Translations under genes and position numbers: made by a program
Part shown: positions 17,275-25,522 of the stretch, piece by piece
Position numbering within the stretch: position 1 is the first letter of the stretch
How the letters are laid out: each line of letters begins with the position of its first letter
Assembly (NCBI GenBank): GCA_021307325.1
Contig: CP089931.1
Location: 644,979 to 708,978, forward strand
DNA length: 64,000 nt
Reading direction: 5' to 3'
Source of the DNA: Peptoniphilus sp. GNH
GTDB lineage: Bacteria > Bacillota > Clostridia > Tissierellales > Peptoniphilaceae
Notes under the pieces: model-generated
The model's input: the letters and a program-made list of their open reading frames with translations, nothing else
The model's database searches: none
Told to the model about the DNA's origin: nothing

Positions 17275-18192
17275 TTAGTTTTCGCTGCCGGCAGTTGCCA
17301 TTTCTTTTTCGGCTGCTGCTTTTGCTGCGGCTTCTTTAGCTGCTTGTCTTTTCTTTTCTTCTTGTTTTTTTAGCGTTTCACGAATTTTATCTAGTCTTTC
17401 TGGGAACTCTACAAAGATTGCTCCAGTTGGACACTTAGCTGCACAGAATCCGCAATTAATACACTTGCTATAATCAATTTTAGCCAAGTTATCTTCCACT
17501 TTGATACAACCCTTAGGACATACTTTTTCGCACATCTTGCAACCTATACAACCAATGCCACAATTTACTCTTACATCTTTGCCTGAATCGGTTGTATTAC
17601 ATTTTACGAAAGTTTTTTGCTTGTAAGGAACAAGATCGATTATGTGTTTAGGGCAAATTTTTATACATTTTAAACATGCCACACATTTTTCCTTGTCTAC
17701 AACTGCTATGCCATCTACTATGTGTATAGCATCAAATTCGCAAACTTTTGTACAAGTTCCGCCACCAAGACAACCTGCTCCACAAGATTTTTGACCTTGT
17801 TGAAAATCAGATATTAGTCTGCAATCTTCAAGACCATGGTATTCGTATTTATTTATCGCCTTTGCACATGTTCCTTGACATTTAACAAGAGCGACGTTTC
17901 TTTCTATATTTCCTGCGTTGACGCCCATTATTTCTGCTACCTTGGCAGCAGTTTCTGCACCGCCTATTGCACAAGAATTTACCGGTGCGCTTCCTGCAAC
18001 TATTGCATTTGCGAGTCCTTCACAACCTGGAAATCCGCAAGCACCACAGTTTGCTCCAGGAAGTGATCCTAAAACCTCTGAAACTTTTGGATCAACTTCA
18101 ACTGCAAAAACTTTTGAAGCAATTGACAGAGCAACCCCAAATATCGATCCTATTACTCCCAGAATTATAATGGGTAATAATAATTTGTCCAT
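17275..18192 (-). CDS. rnfB: Rnf complex subunit RnfB (multi-cluster ferredoxin-type)
   Basis: Electron-entry subunit of the Rnf ferredoxin:NAD oxidoreductase, which couples electron flow to ion export. The 305-residue protein has one N-terminal membrane segment, then the GANCGACGFPGCEGLANAI four-cysteine cluster, further Cys groups (KCQGTCAKA, SCGAGCLGGGTCTKVC, CVACLKCIKICP) and two classical 4Fe-4S motifs (CIGCKMCEKVCPKGC, CINCGFCAAKCP). The last 40 residues are a charged, alanine-rich tail. Final gene of rnfCDGEAB, before a strong terminator. Confidence 0.95.
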   Translation of the reverse strand: MDKLLLPIIILGVIGSIFGVALSIASKVFAVEVDPKVSEVLGSLPGANCGACGFPGCEGLANAIVAGSAPVNSCAIGGAETAAKVAEIMGVNAGNIERNVALVKCQGTCAKAINKYEYHGLEDCRLISDFQQGQKSCGAGCLGGGTCTKVCEFDAIHIVDGIAVVDKEKCVACLKCIKICPKHIIDLVPYKQKTFVKCNTTDSGKDVRVNCGIGCIGCKMCEKVCPKGCIKVEDNLAKIDYSKCINCGFCAAKCPTGAIFVEFPERLDKIRETLKKQEEKKRQAAKEAAAKAAAEKEMATAGSEN

Positions 18193-18202
18193 GCTTAACC
18201 CC

Positions 18203-18790
18203 CTATACTAATCCTGAGAATCCTGAGAATGCCAAGGCAATAAGACCTGCAGATATAAGTGCTATCGGCACACCTTGAAGCTTCTTAGGAATATTTCCAA
18301 TTGCAAATCTTTCTCTGAGTGATGCCATAAGTAAAAGTGCTAAGAAGAAACCTAATGAAGCACCTAGACCAGAGAATATTGTTTCAATTATATCGTACTT
18401 ATTTTGAATATTTAATACTGTAACACCAAGTACCACACAGTTTGTAGTTATTAGAGGAAGATATACCCCCATAGCTGTATAAAGTGCTGGTGATGATTTT
18501 TTGATAACCATTTCAACGAATTGAACTAAGGATGCTATTACTAGTATAAATACTATGGTTTGTAAATAGCCTAGTTCAAATGGATCTAAGATAAATCTTT
18601 GTATTAGCCAAGTTACAATTGATGCAATTACTACAACGAAGGTAACTGCAACACCCATTCCTACAGCAGTTTCAGTCTTTGAAGAAACTCCAAGGAAAGG
18701 ACATATTCCCAAGAATTGTGCGAATACATAATTGTGAACAAGGATTGTTGAAATTAAAATCGTAATTATACTTGCAACCATCTTATTCAC
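18203..18790 (-). CDS. rnfA: Rnf complex membrane subunit RnfA
   Basis: Six-helix membrane subunit of 195 residues that shares a fold with RnfE and forms, with it, the intramembrane Fe-S site. The family pattern FAQFLGICPFLGVS places the conserved cysteine in helix 1, and a mirrored TTNCVVLGVT lies in a later helix. It overlaps the rnfE stop codon by 8 bases. Confidence 0.94.
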   Translation of the reverse strand: MNKMVASIITILISTILVHNYVFAQFLGICPFLGVSSKTETAVGMGVAVTFVVVIASIVTWLIQRFILDPFELGYLQTIVFILVIASLVQFVEMVIKKSSPALYTAMGVYLPLITTNCVVLGVTVLNIQNKYDIIETIFSGLGASLGFFLALLLMASLRERFAIGNIPKKLQGVPIALISAGLIALAFSGFSGLV

Positions 18791-19379
18791 CCCTTCTTGA
18801 TAATAAGTGTCTAAACAAGGCTATTAAAAAGCCAAGTAAAATGAAGGCGCCTGCTGGAGCAGTCATAAGTCCTACTCCTGGATATGCTTGAGGCATAATT
18901 TGTTTGTCAAACAAGCTTCCGTTACCGACAAATTCTCTTAATATACCCATAGCTAATACTGCCATTGTATATCCTACACCAGTTCCAAGACCATCTATGA
19001 TTGATGGTATAACCTTGTTTTTATAAGCAAAGCCTTCAGCTTCACCCAAAATACAACAGTTTACAACTATAAGTGGTAGAAATATACCCAAGGCACGATA
19101 AACAGGCTTTGAATAAGCTTGCAATATCATTTGAACCAAGGTTACAAATGTTGCAATTACTACTATAAAACATGGAATCCTGATTTTTTCAGGAATAACT
19201 TTTCTAAGCAAAGAAACTACAAAGTTACTCATTATGAGTACAAAAGTTACAGCAGCTCCCATAGAAACTGCATTTATTACAGATGTCGAAACAGCAAGTA
19301 CTGAACAAAGACCGATTAGCTGCATAAAAACCGGGTTATTCTTGAACATACTGTTAGTAAATACTTTACCTAATTTCAT
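18783..19379 (-). CDS. rnfE: Rnf complex membrane subunit RnfE
   Basis: Membrane subunit of 198 residues, paralogous to RnfA. Key features are NPVFMQLIGLCSVLAVS with the conserved cysteine, and IVVNCCILGEAEGFA in the second half. Six hydrophobic segments are visible. It lies between rnfG (14 bases upstream) and rnfA (8-base overlap) in the standard gene order. Confidence 0.94.
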   Translation of the reverse strand: MKLGKVFTNSMFKNNPVFMQLIGLCSVLAVSTSVINAVSMGAAVTFVLIMSNFVVSLLRKVIPEKIRIPCFIVVIATFVTLVQMILQAYSKPVYRALGIFLPLIVVNCCILGEAEGFAYKNKVIPSIIDGLGTGVGYTMAVLAMGILREFVGNGSLFDKQIMPQAYPGVGLMTAPAGAFILLGFLIALFRHLLSRRGE

Positions 19380-19393
19380 AATAACCTCCCCCC

Positions 19394-19975
19394 TTATTTA
19401 GCCAATAGATAATTGAACGCTTGAATAGCTACATTGTCTGCTGCAAGGACAGCCTTACTTGTTACTGTTGCCCCTGTCATAAGTAGCACTTGATTTTCTG
19501 CTGAAGGATCTTTTGAAATAGTCAAATCCCCAGCTGCAGATTTTCCATTATATGAAGAATAATAAGTTTCATCTGCTATTCTTGTACCAAAACCTTTTGT
19601 TTCAGCGTTTACAATATTTCTAAATCCTGCAATGGTCTTGTTTTCTATATAAAACCCAAGAGCATTTGTCATTTCTCCGCCAAATCCGTTACCCTTTACG
19701 TTGATTCCGTATCCGATTAGGTTGCCACCTTTTTTAACCTCAAATACACTTTCTATATCTGGGAATTTTTCTTGAACTTCCTTTAGAAGTCCTTGGTCAA
19801 CAGGAGTAACTTCTTCTGCATCTTCCCCATAAATTGTTTGGTAAGAAGCTAGTGTTTCTTTGAGCTCGTTTTGCATGATAACTGGAGCTGTGTATGCGTT
19901 TACAATGGCCAGAAGACCTGCAGAAACTGCACAAAGAATCAATAAAATAAATCCTAATTTTATACTTTCTTTCAT
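19394..19975 (-). CDS. rnfG: Rnf complex FMN-binding subunit RnfG
   Basis: Membrane-anchored flavoprotein of 193 residues facing the outside. One N-terminal membrane helix precedes an FMN-binding domain. The covalent flavinylation motif MTGATVTSKAV, with the acceptor threonine, is near residue 170. The start overlaps the rnfD stop by four bases (ATGA). A flavin transferase (ApbE) would be needed to load FMN; it is not in this window. Confidence 0.94.
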   Translation of the reverse strand: MKESIKLGFILLILCAVSAGLLAIVNAYTAPVIMQNELKETLASYQTIYGEDAEEVTPVDQGLLKEVQEKFPDIESVFEVKKGGNLIGYGINVKGNGFGGEMTNALGFYIENKTIAGFRNIVNAETKGFGTRIADETYYSSYNGKSAAGDLTISKDPSAENQVLLMTGATVTSKAVLAADNVAIQAFNYLLAK

Positions 19976-20934
19976 TTTGTCACCTTAGCCTCTCCGTATG
20001 CTGATGTCGCAGTCAACTTATTGATAAGAGGTGTTGCGGCATTCATCAATGCTATAGAGTATGAAACACCTTCAGGCAAGGATGCCTTTACTCTTATTAC
20101 TGCAGTTATAAGACCGCACAAAAGAGAGAAGATTATCTTTCCCCTATTGTTTGCAGGGCTTGAAGAATAATCGGTAGCCATGAAGAAAGCTCCTAAAATC
20201 AGTCCACCACCAAAAATTTCATATGGAAGGATGTGGCTAGGCACACCAAGTAAAAATAGAAATACAGCAGTTGATGCTATATAAAATACTGGTATTCTCC
20301 ATGAAATTACGCCTCTAACCAATAGATAAATAGCGCCTATAATCAATAGAATTACGGATGTTTCACCCAAAACTCCGCCAATATTACCTATAATCATATC
20401 TTTTAAAGGAGGAAGCTTGTCAAAAGCTCCTACTTTTATAAGTTGCAAAGGAGTTGGTCCTGAAACTCCATCTAGAGCTGCTGGATAACTTGTCATCTTG
20501 CCTGCCCATGAAGCCATTAAGACAATTCTAGCTGCTATGGCAGGGTTCATAAAGTTATTTCCTACTCCTCCAAAACATTCTTTTACTACTATAATTGCGA
20601 AAGCAGAACCAAAAATCCCCATCCAAATAGGAGCAGTTGCTGGTAAGTTAAAGGCAATCAATAAGCCTGTTACAACAGCTGTGAGGTCTTTTATTTGAAG
20701 TTCTTTCTTTGCAAGTTTTTGATAAATAAATTCCGATACAAGGCATGAAACTACACAAGTTATATTTAGAATTAAAGCCTTGATTCCAAAAAAATAAACA
20801 CTTCCTATTAATGCCGGCAAAAGTGCTATTATAACATCCAGCATAATTCTTTGAACTGTATCCTTAGAGCGCAAGTGAGGTGCTAAGGCTACAAATAATT
20901 TTCTTCCCTCTTGAGAAGTAATATTTTTTTCCAT
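19972..20934 (-). CDS. rnfD: Rnf complex membrane flavoprotein RnfD
   Basis: Polytopic membrane subunit of 320 residues carrying a second covalent FMN. Several hydrophobic helices, the GGVGNNFMNPAIAARIVL signature and MATDYSSSP near the C-terminus identify the family. The flavinylation site reads GVSGPTPLQ, where the usual pattern is SGATP; the acceptor threonine is retained but the preceding alanine is proline. Second gene of the operon, 8 bases after rnfC. Confidence 0.94.
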   Translation of the reverse strand: MEKNITSQEGRKLFVALAPHLRSKDTVQRIMLDVIIALLPALIGSVYFFGIKALILNITCVVSCLVSEFIYQKLAKKELQIKDLTAVVTGLLIAFNLPATAPIWMGIFGSAFAIIVVKECFGGVGNNFMNPAIAARIVLMASWAGKMTSYPAALDGVSGPTPLQLIKVGAFDKLPPLKDMIIGNIGGVLGETSVILLIIGAIYLLVRGVISWRIPVFYIASTAVFLFLLGVPSHILPYEIFGGGLILGAFFMATDYSSSPANNRGKIIFSLLCGLITAVIRVKASLPEGVSYSIALMNAATPLINKLTATSAYGEAKVTK

Positions 20935-20942
20935 AATTACAC

Positions 20943-22277
20943 CTACCTTGTCATTCTAGATCTCAACTCACGTTTAGCGAGTTTTATCGATGGAGTAAGT
21001 TGTCTTTTAGCCGGACATACAAACGAGCAAATTCCACATTCCATACATTGGTCTGCATGCAGAGCATCACATAGATCTATATTTTCTTTTAAAATTGCAG
21101 AATTAATGTCTGTCGGATTGATTCTTGCTGGGCAATGATCAATACATCTTGAGCATCTAATGCATGGGCTTTCTTCTACATTTTTGATTTCCTCTTCAGT
21201 GAAAACCAAAATACCAGAAGTAGTCTTTGTAACAGGGCTGTTTAAATCAAATACAGATTTTCCAGTCATAGGTCCACCACATATTATTTCCTTGTAGTTT
21301 TCCTTCATGCCGCCACAAAATTCAAGTATATCACCTACACTAGTTCCGACTTTAACCAAAATATTCTTAGGTTGATTAATTCCAGAGCCCGATACTGTGA
21401 TTACCCTTTCATATGACGGTTTTCCCTTTATAAGAGCCTCTTGAAAAGCTAAAGTTGTACCAACATTTGTCAAAAAGACTCCAACATCGTTAGTTACACC
21501 ATTTTGAGGGACAATCCTTCCCACAACAGCTTCTGAAAGTCTCTTTGAATCACCTTGTGGATACTTTGTTTGGCATCCTACAACCGCCAAATTCTTCCAC
21601 TCTGGATGCTCAGAGATTACCTCTTCCATCTTAGCTATTGCATCAGGTTTATTTTCTTCTATTGCCATATAGGAAACATTTTTGTTGTAGAAACTTGCGA
21701 AAATCTCAAGTCCTTCCAAGATTTCCTCTGTCCTCTCAAGCATAATCCTGTGGTCGCAAGTCAAAAATGGCTCACACTCAGCACCATTGATGATGCATTC
21801 ATCAAGCGCTGGATTTTCACTCTTCAACTTGGCGTGCAAGGGGAATCCTGCCCCTCCCATTCCTACTATTCCATACTTCTTTACAAATGGAATCAAATCA
21901 TCTAAGGTCGCATCTTTCAAGTTTTCTAAAGGCTTTGCGTCTTCAAAAACTTCCCCAAGACCGTCCGATTCGATAGTTACACATTCACAAAATCTTCCAT
22001 CGGCGGTATAGGCTTTTTTTATGGCCTTGACAGTTCCAGAAACACTTGCGTGCACATCTGCGGAAATAAAAGCTTCTGATGAACCCACTGTTTGTCCAAC
22101 CTTTACATGATCGCCAACTTTTACACATGGCTTACATGGAGCCCCAATATGTTGTGACATTGGTATGTACACTAACTTAGGATCCGGCATTACTTCAATA
22201 GCAAGACCTTCAGTTAACCCCTTGTGTTCATCAAAATGAATTCCTCCCACTTTAAAAGTGAGGTTTCTTGAACTCAT
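20943..22277 (-). CDS. rnfC: Rnf complex NADH-binding subunit RnfC
   Basis: Peripheral subunit of 444 residues that exchanges electrons with NAD. The opening GGIHFDEHKGLTEGLAIEVM, the glycine-rich GMGGAGFPLHAKL (NADH/FMN-binding region), the SLBB-type segment, and two C-terminal 4Fe-4S motifs (CIRCSRCIDHCPARI and CMECGICSFVCPAKR) are all present. First gene of the operon; the ATG follows AAAGGAG. Confidence 0.95.
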   Translation of the reverse strand: MSSRNLTFKVGGIHFDEHKGLTEGLAIEVMPDPKLVYIPMSQHIGAPCKPCVKVGDHVKVGQTVGSSEAFISADVHASVSGTVKAIKKAYTADGRFCECVTIESDGLGEVFEDAKPLENLKDATLDDLIPFVKKYGIVGMGGAGFPLHAKLKSENPALDECIINGAECEPFLTCDHRIMLERTEEILEGLEIFASFYNKNVSYMAIEENKPDAIAKMEEVISEHPEWKNLAVVGCQTKYPQGDSKRLSEAVVGRIVPQNGVTNDVGVFLTNVGTTLAFQEALIKGKPSYERVITVSGSGINQPKNILVKVGTSVGDILEFCGGMKENYKEIICGGPMTGKSVFDLNSPVTKTTSGILVFTEEEIKNVEESPCIRCSRCIDHCPARINPTDINSAILKENIDLCDALHADQCMECGICSFVCPAKRQLTPSIKLAKRELRSRMTR

Positions 22278-22330
22278 AACAATCTCCTTTCATAAATATT
22301 TGTACCCTGAGGGCACTCCTTATCGTTAAC

Positions 22331-22339
22331 ATTATAACA
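22331..22339 (-). promoter_or_regulatory. Extended -10 promoter of the rnf operon
   Basis: Minus-strand TGTTATAAT (TGnTATAAT) lies about 55 bases before rnfC, with no good -35. The following bases, GTTAACGATAAGG, loosely resemble the Fur-box-like sequence at the ruvX-fur promoter (12 of 19 when aligned to the consensus). Confidence 0.5.
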
Positions 22340-22457
22340 CCAAAATTTTATAAAGTATACGAATTGATAAATTAAAATTGCATTTTGAAAAATGGCTTAA
22401 TTCTAAGAATCCCACTATCATCGCATTTACAATACAATATTTTTTATAAAAAATATG

Positions 22458-22486
22458 TTGACAAATTTATTAAGCGCCTATATAAT
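22458..22486 (+). promoter_or_regulatory. Consensus promoter of tRNA-Leu(UAG)
   Basis: TTGACA (22458-22463), exactly 17 bases, TATAAT (22481-22486): a perfect housekeeping promoter 15 bases before the tRNA. Confidence 0.92.
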
Positions 22487-22501
22487 GTATTTTGTTGATG
22501 A

Positions 22502-22584
22502 GCGGGAATGGCGGAATTGGCAGACGCGCTAGACTTAGGATCTAGTTCTTCGGAGTGGGGGTTCAAGTCCTCTTTCCCGCACCA
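22502..22584 (+). tRNA. tRNA-Leu (anticodon UAG)
   Basis: Acceptor GCGGGAA pairs with TTCCCGC. The anticodon arm CTAGA-CTTAGGA-TCTAG gives TAG. A long variable arm (TTCTTCGGAG), T-arm GGTTCAAGTCC and an encoded CCA end follow. Confidence 0.96.
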
Positions 22585-22599
22585 ACTTTTTTTATTTAA

Positions 22600-22630
22600 G
22601 GCTTGGTTTCACCAAGTCTTTTTATTTTTG
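22600..22630 (+). terminator. Terminator after tRNA-Leu(UAG)
   Basis: CTTGGT-TTC-ACCAAG is followed by TCTTTTTATTTTT. Confidence 0.8.
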
Positions 22631-22701
22631 AGTCTATTGATTTTATCTAATCACAATTTCCCATCCTTAAATGATATAATGATGTTAGGAGAATGATTTT
22701 A

Positions 22702-23097
22702 ATGAAGAATAATTTTAACGATTTTTTTAATGGAAGATATGGAAGAGACGAGCTCAATATCTTTCTTCAGTATTTAGCTTTGATTTTTATACTAATTTCT
22801 ATTTTTAGCAAGATTAGCATTTTTTATTCTCTGGCAGCTTTAAATCTTTTCTTTGTATGGTTTAGGATTCTATCCAAAAATATTTCAAAGAGACAAGATG
22901 AAAATAGGGCCTTTTTAAAAGTAATCAGTCCTATAACATCGTTTTTTAAATTGACCAGTAGAAAGTTCAAGGATAGAAAGTATTACAAATATTTGTCTTG
23001 CCCAAAATGTGGCACTAATTTAAGAGTCCCAAAAGGCAAAGGCAAAATCAAGGTCAGATGCAAGCACTGTCAGCATGTTTTTGAAGCCAGATCATAA
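22702..23097 (+). CDS. Small membrane protein with C-terminal zinc ribbon
   Basis: The 131-residue protein has two closely spaced hydrophobic helices (IFLQYLALIFILISIF and SIFYSLAALNLFFVWF), a basic linker, and a C-terminal zinc ribbon with CPKCGTNLRVPKGKGKIKVR followed by CKHC. It belongs to a family seen in many Firmicutes; its function is unknown. The zinc ribbon should face the cytoplasm and could bind RNA or protein (inference). The start at 22702 follows TTAGGAG. The next gene begins 16 bases downstream. Confidence 0.75.
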   Translation: MKNNFNDFFNGRYGRDELNIFLQYLALIFILISIFSKISIFYSLAALNLFFVWFRILSKNISKRQDENRAFLKVISPITSFFKLTSRKFKDRKYYKYLSCPKCGTNLRVPKGKGKIKVRCKHCQHVFEARS

Positions 23098-23113
23098 ATT
23101 GGAGATGATAATA

Positions 23114-23428
23114 ATGGAATACTCTAAAAATATCGATAGAATAAAAGAAATGGAAAATATATTAAATAAACACTCTGTTATCATTGAAGAGTTCAGTCAT
23201 TGTTTGGATAAATTTAAAGCTAGTCAAGATGATTATGAAAAACTTTCAAATTATTATAGCTCTCAGGCTTGGTTCGACGATTTAAAGATAAGCGAGAGCA
23301 AAGATTTTCCAAAAGACATCAATTGCGGAGTTTTGTCAGAAGATGCTGTGTTCGACCTAATAGGTGAAAATTTCGAAATAGCTAAGCAGTTGCTTGATCT
23401 AGCAAATAGAATTTTACAAAATCACTAA
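23114..23428 (+). CDS. DUF4298-like small protein
   Basis: Acidic, helix-rich protein of 104 residues without membrane segment or signal peptide. The arrangement RIKEMENILNKHSVIIEEF followed by YEKLSNYYSSQAWFDDL and GVLSEDAVFDLIGEN resembles DUF4298 proteins, which have no known function. The ATG at 23114 follows GGAG; a longer frame would begin inside the upstream gene. It is probably co-transcribed with the zinc-ribbon membrane protein. Confidence 0.7.
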   Translation: MEYSKNIDRIKEMENILNKHSVIIEEFSHCLDKFKASQDDYEKLSNYYSSQAWFDDLKISESKDFPKDINCGVLSEDAVFDLIGENFEIAKQLLDLANRILQNH

Positions 23429-23489
23429 TAAAAAGACCTACCTAAGGCTTTTTCTTTAAATAAAAGGCGACTTAGAGTAGGTCTTTTTT
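23429..23489. terminator. Bidirectional terminator
   Basis: AAAAGACCTAC and GTAGGTCTTTTTT, plus inner TAAG/CTTA, form a long hairpin between convergent genes. Confidence 0.75.
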
Positions 23490-23502
23490 GATGTCTTTTT
23501 AT

Positions 23503-24252
23503 TCAATTTTCAGAATTTTTTTCTCTTTCTTGACCTCTTGTTTTAATTTCTTTTAGCTCGTCCAAGTTTCCTCTCTCAATGACTTCTTTTGGAATGTCAA
23601 ATAGTATTAGACCATTTTTCCACGTTTGAGCTTCTCCATTTTTAGCTTTGTATTTTTCCGGTAATAGTATCAAAGAATATGTTTCGACTTTGAAAGGTCC
23701 CTTATCCATCACCGAGACCATGCTTTTTAATATCTTCAAGGCTTCTTCGTAGTTTACATTTTCTCTAAAGGCATTGGCCGTCACTTCTAGGGGGAATGGA
23801 AAATTATTAATGTCTACTTTTTGGTCTAATTTTATGAGATTTTTATATTCTCTGTCCTTATATTTTAAATCAAGGCTGAGTTCATAGGGCAAATTTTCTC
23901 TTTCTCTTATTTCATTTACATATTCAAGGGCCGCTTCTCTAAATCTACTCATTGTGTTAAGTAAAATATCTTCATGAGTATCATAGAGAAAGCGTCCCAT
24001 ATAATCAAATGCCACATCAAATTTTGTGTCTTGGCTTTTTTTGTCTTGAAGTCTTATTATGTAGGCCGCATTTTTAAAATCATAAAAGATTTCTCTTTTC
24101 TCAAAATCCATGTTCTTATACTCTTTATTAAGATATTTTTTAGCTGCATTGTTTGCCAGTGCCTTTGATATAGGATTGCAAAAAAAGGCATTAAAAATGA
24201 AAATGGCTATAAGGCACAAAGCTGCGAATATTATTTTAAAAAGTGTCCTCAC
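23503..24252 (-). CDS. YfjL-like membrane-anchored protein
   Basis: The 249-residue protein has one N-terminal membrane segment (LFKIIFAALCLIAIFIFNAF) and an extracytoplasmic domain. The pattern NPISKALANNAAKKYLNKEY, then FYDFKNAAYIIRLQDKKSQD and FDVAFDYMG resembles the YfjL/YkoA-like family of unknown function. The tail is highly charged (KTRGQEREKNSEN). It starts at GTG after AAGGAGGAGATT, a strong ribosome-binding site. Confidence 0.65.
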   Translation of the reverse strand: MRTLFKIIFAALCLIAIFIFNAFFCNPISKALANNAAKKYLNKEYKNMDFEKREIFYDFKNAAYIIRLQDKKSQDTKFDVAFDYMGRFLYDTHEDILLNTMSRFREAALEYVNEIRERENLPYELSLDLKYKDREYKNLIKLDQKVDINNFPFPLEVTANAFRENVNYEEALKILKSMVSVMDKGPFKVETYSLILLPEKYKAKNGEAQTWKNGLILFDIPKEVIERGNLDELKEIKTRGQEREKNSEN

Positions 24253-24294
24253 AATCTCCTCCTTATTTAAATTTTTTTGTTTAAGATTAGATTC

Positions 24295-24307
24295 AAGTCT
24301 TAGACTT
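24295..24307. promoter_or_regulatory. Perfect short inverted repeat upstream of the YfjL-like gene
   Basis: AAGTCTTAGACTT is a 6-bp perfect inverted repeat with a one-base centre, 43 bases before the GTG start. It might be an operator; there is no second copy in the window to support it. Confidence 0.3.
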
Positions 24308-24350
24308 ATGTCTCAATATAATTTATCTTTTAAAATTGCTAAATTTTATT

Positions 24351-24391
24351 ATAAAAAATTGGCCTAAGTAAAAACTTGTGCCAATTTTTTA
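24351..24391 (-). terminator. Terminator after the yacL-type gene
   Basis: On the minus strand AAAAAATTGGC pairs with GCCAATTTTTT across a 16-base loop, between the stop at 24417 and the next gene. Confidence 0.75.
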
Positions 24392-24416
24392 TAATTTTTA
24401 TGGAAGGATTTATGTT

Positions 24417-25520
24417 TTACAGAGGCTTGGCAAATATCATCTTGCCTGCAGAAGTCTGCAATGCACTAGTCACACTTACTTTTATTGTAGTGCCGAGATA
24501 ATCCTTGCCATTTTCAACTACTATCATGGTGCCATCATCCAAATATCCAAGGCCTTGGTCGTGTTCTTTTCCAAGTTTTACTATGGCGATTTCCATTTCT
24601 TCTCCTGGAATAAATACGGGCTTTATCGAATTTGCCAATTGATTTATGTTCAAAACTTTTATATTTTGAAGACTTGCCACCTTGTTTAAGTTGAAATCAT
24701 TTGTTACGATTTTACCTTTGAGTTCTTGCGTTAATTTCAAGAGTTTGGAGTCCACTTCTGGAATCTCTGGAAATTTGCCTTCGTAGATTTCTATTTCAAA
24801 ATCCGGGGAATCCTGCATAAATTTTAGTATATCAAGACCCCTTCTTCCTCTGGCTCTTTTTAGTCCATCTGCACTATCGGCTATGTGTTGAAGTTCTTCA
24901 AGTACAAATACTGGCACAACGAGTTTTCCTTCTAAAAATCCAGCCTTGGCTATCTCTCTTACTCTTCCGTCAATTATCACGCTTGTATCTAATATTTTCG
25001 GACAAGCTGTAAAATTTACATTGTTCTTTTCCTTACTGTGTCTTTTAGGCAGCTCAATATATCTTTTAAGTCTTGAATTTATTTCATCTCGATTTGAAGA
25101 GCCTAGCCTAAGTCCCAAATACCCAAACACTCCATATATTATTATTGTAAGGGTCAGTCCAAGATATGGAACTGGTATCAATTTTAGGGGTGTGCTGGCA
25201 AGATTTGCAACTAAAAGACCCAGAATAAGTCCCACTGTCGACAGAACTACTTCTGTAATCGGCATGGACCCAAGTTTTATTTCCAGTTGCTTTACTATTT
25301 TTTCTATGAATCCTAGAGATTTTGGTGCAAGAAAATAAAAAATAATTCCAAATAAAATAACAATAATAACTTGCATCACAATTCCTAGATAAGAGCTTAT
25401 ATGTCCTGAAAAAATACTCAGCCTTTTGATGTTGCTGTAAATAAAGTATCCCAGCCCCAAACCAGCCAAGGTGAAAAGCAATCTGAAAATTTTTTCTAAA
25501 ATTTTGTTTGGTTTTATAAT
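24417..25520 (-). CDS. yacL: PIN/TRAM-domain membrane nuclease-like protein (YacL type), AUU start
   Basis: Predicted 367 residues. Four hydrophobic helices at the N-terminus are followed by a PIN domain (KILDTSVIIDGRVREIAKAG, VVPVFVLEELQHIADS, RGRRGLDIL, KIVTNDFNLNKVA) with acidic nuclease-like residues, and a TRAM domain at the end. The first ATG/GTG/TTG in frame is a TTG at 25481 without a ribosome-binding site. Thirteen codons earlier an ATT at 25520 follows GAGGAGG with a 7-base spacer and gives I/M-I-K-P-N-K, a plausible N-terminus. It lies 2 bases after the carD stop codon. In B. subtilis yacL closes the same clpC operon. Confidence 0.85.
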   Translation of the reverse strand: MIKPNKILEKIFRLLFTLAGLGLGYFIYSNIKRLSIFSGHISSYLGIVMQVIIVILFGIIFYFLAPKSLGFIEKIVKQLEIKLGSMPITEVVLSTVGLILGLLVANLASTPLKLIPVPYLGLTLTIIIYGVFGYLGLRLGSSNRDEINSRLKRYIELPKRHSKEKNNVNFTACPKILDTSVIIDGRVREIAKAGFLEGKLVVPVFVLEELQHIADSADGLKRARGRRGLDILKFMQDSPDFEIEIYEGKFPEIPEVDSKLLKLTQELKGKIVTNDFNLNKVASLQNIKVLNINQLANSIKPVFIPGEEMEIAIVKLGKEHDQGLGYLDDGTMIVVENGKDYLGTTIKVSVTSALQTSAGKMIFAKPL

Positions 25521-25522
25521 AA

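Noticed and set aside
22508-22696. Plus-strand frame starting MAELADALDLGSSS
   Set aside because: Spurious translation of the tRNA-Leu(UAG) gene itself.
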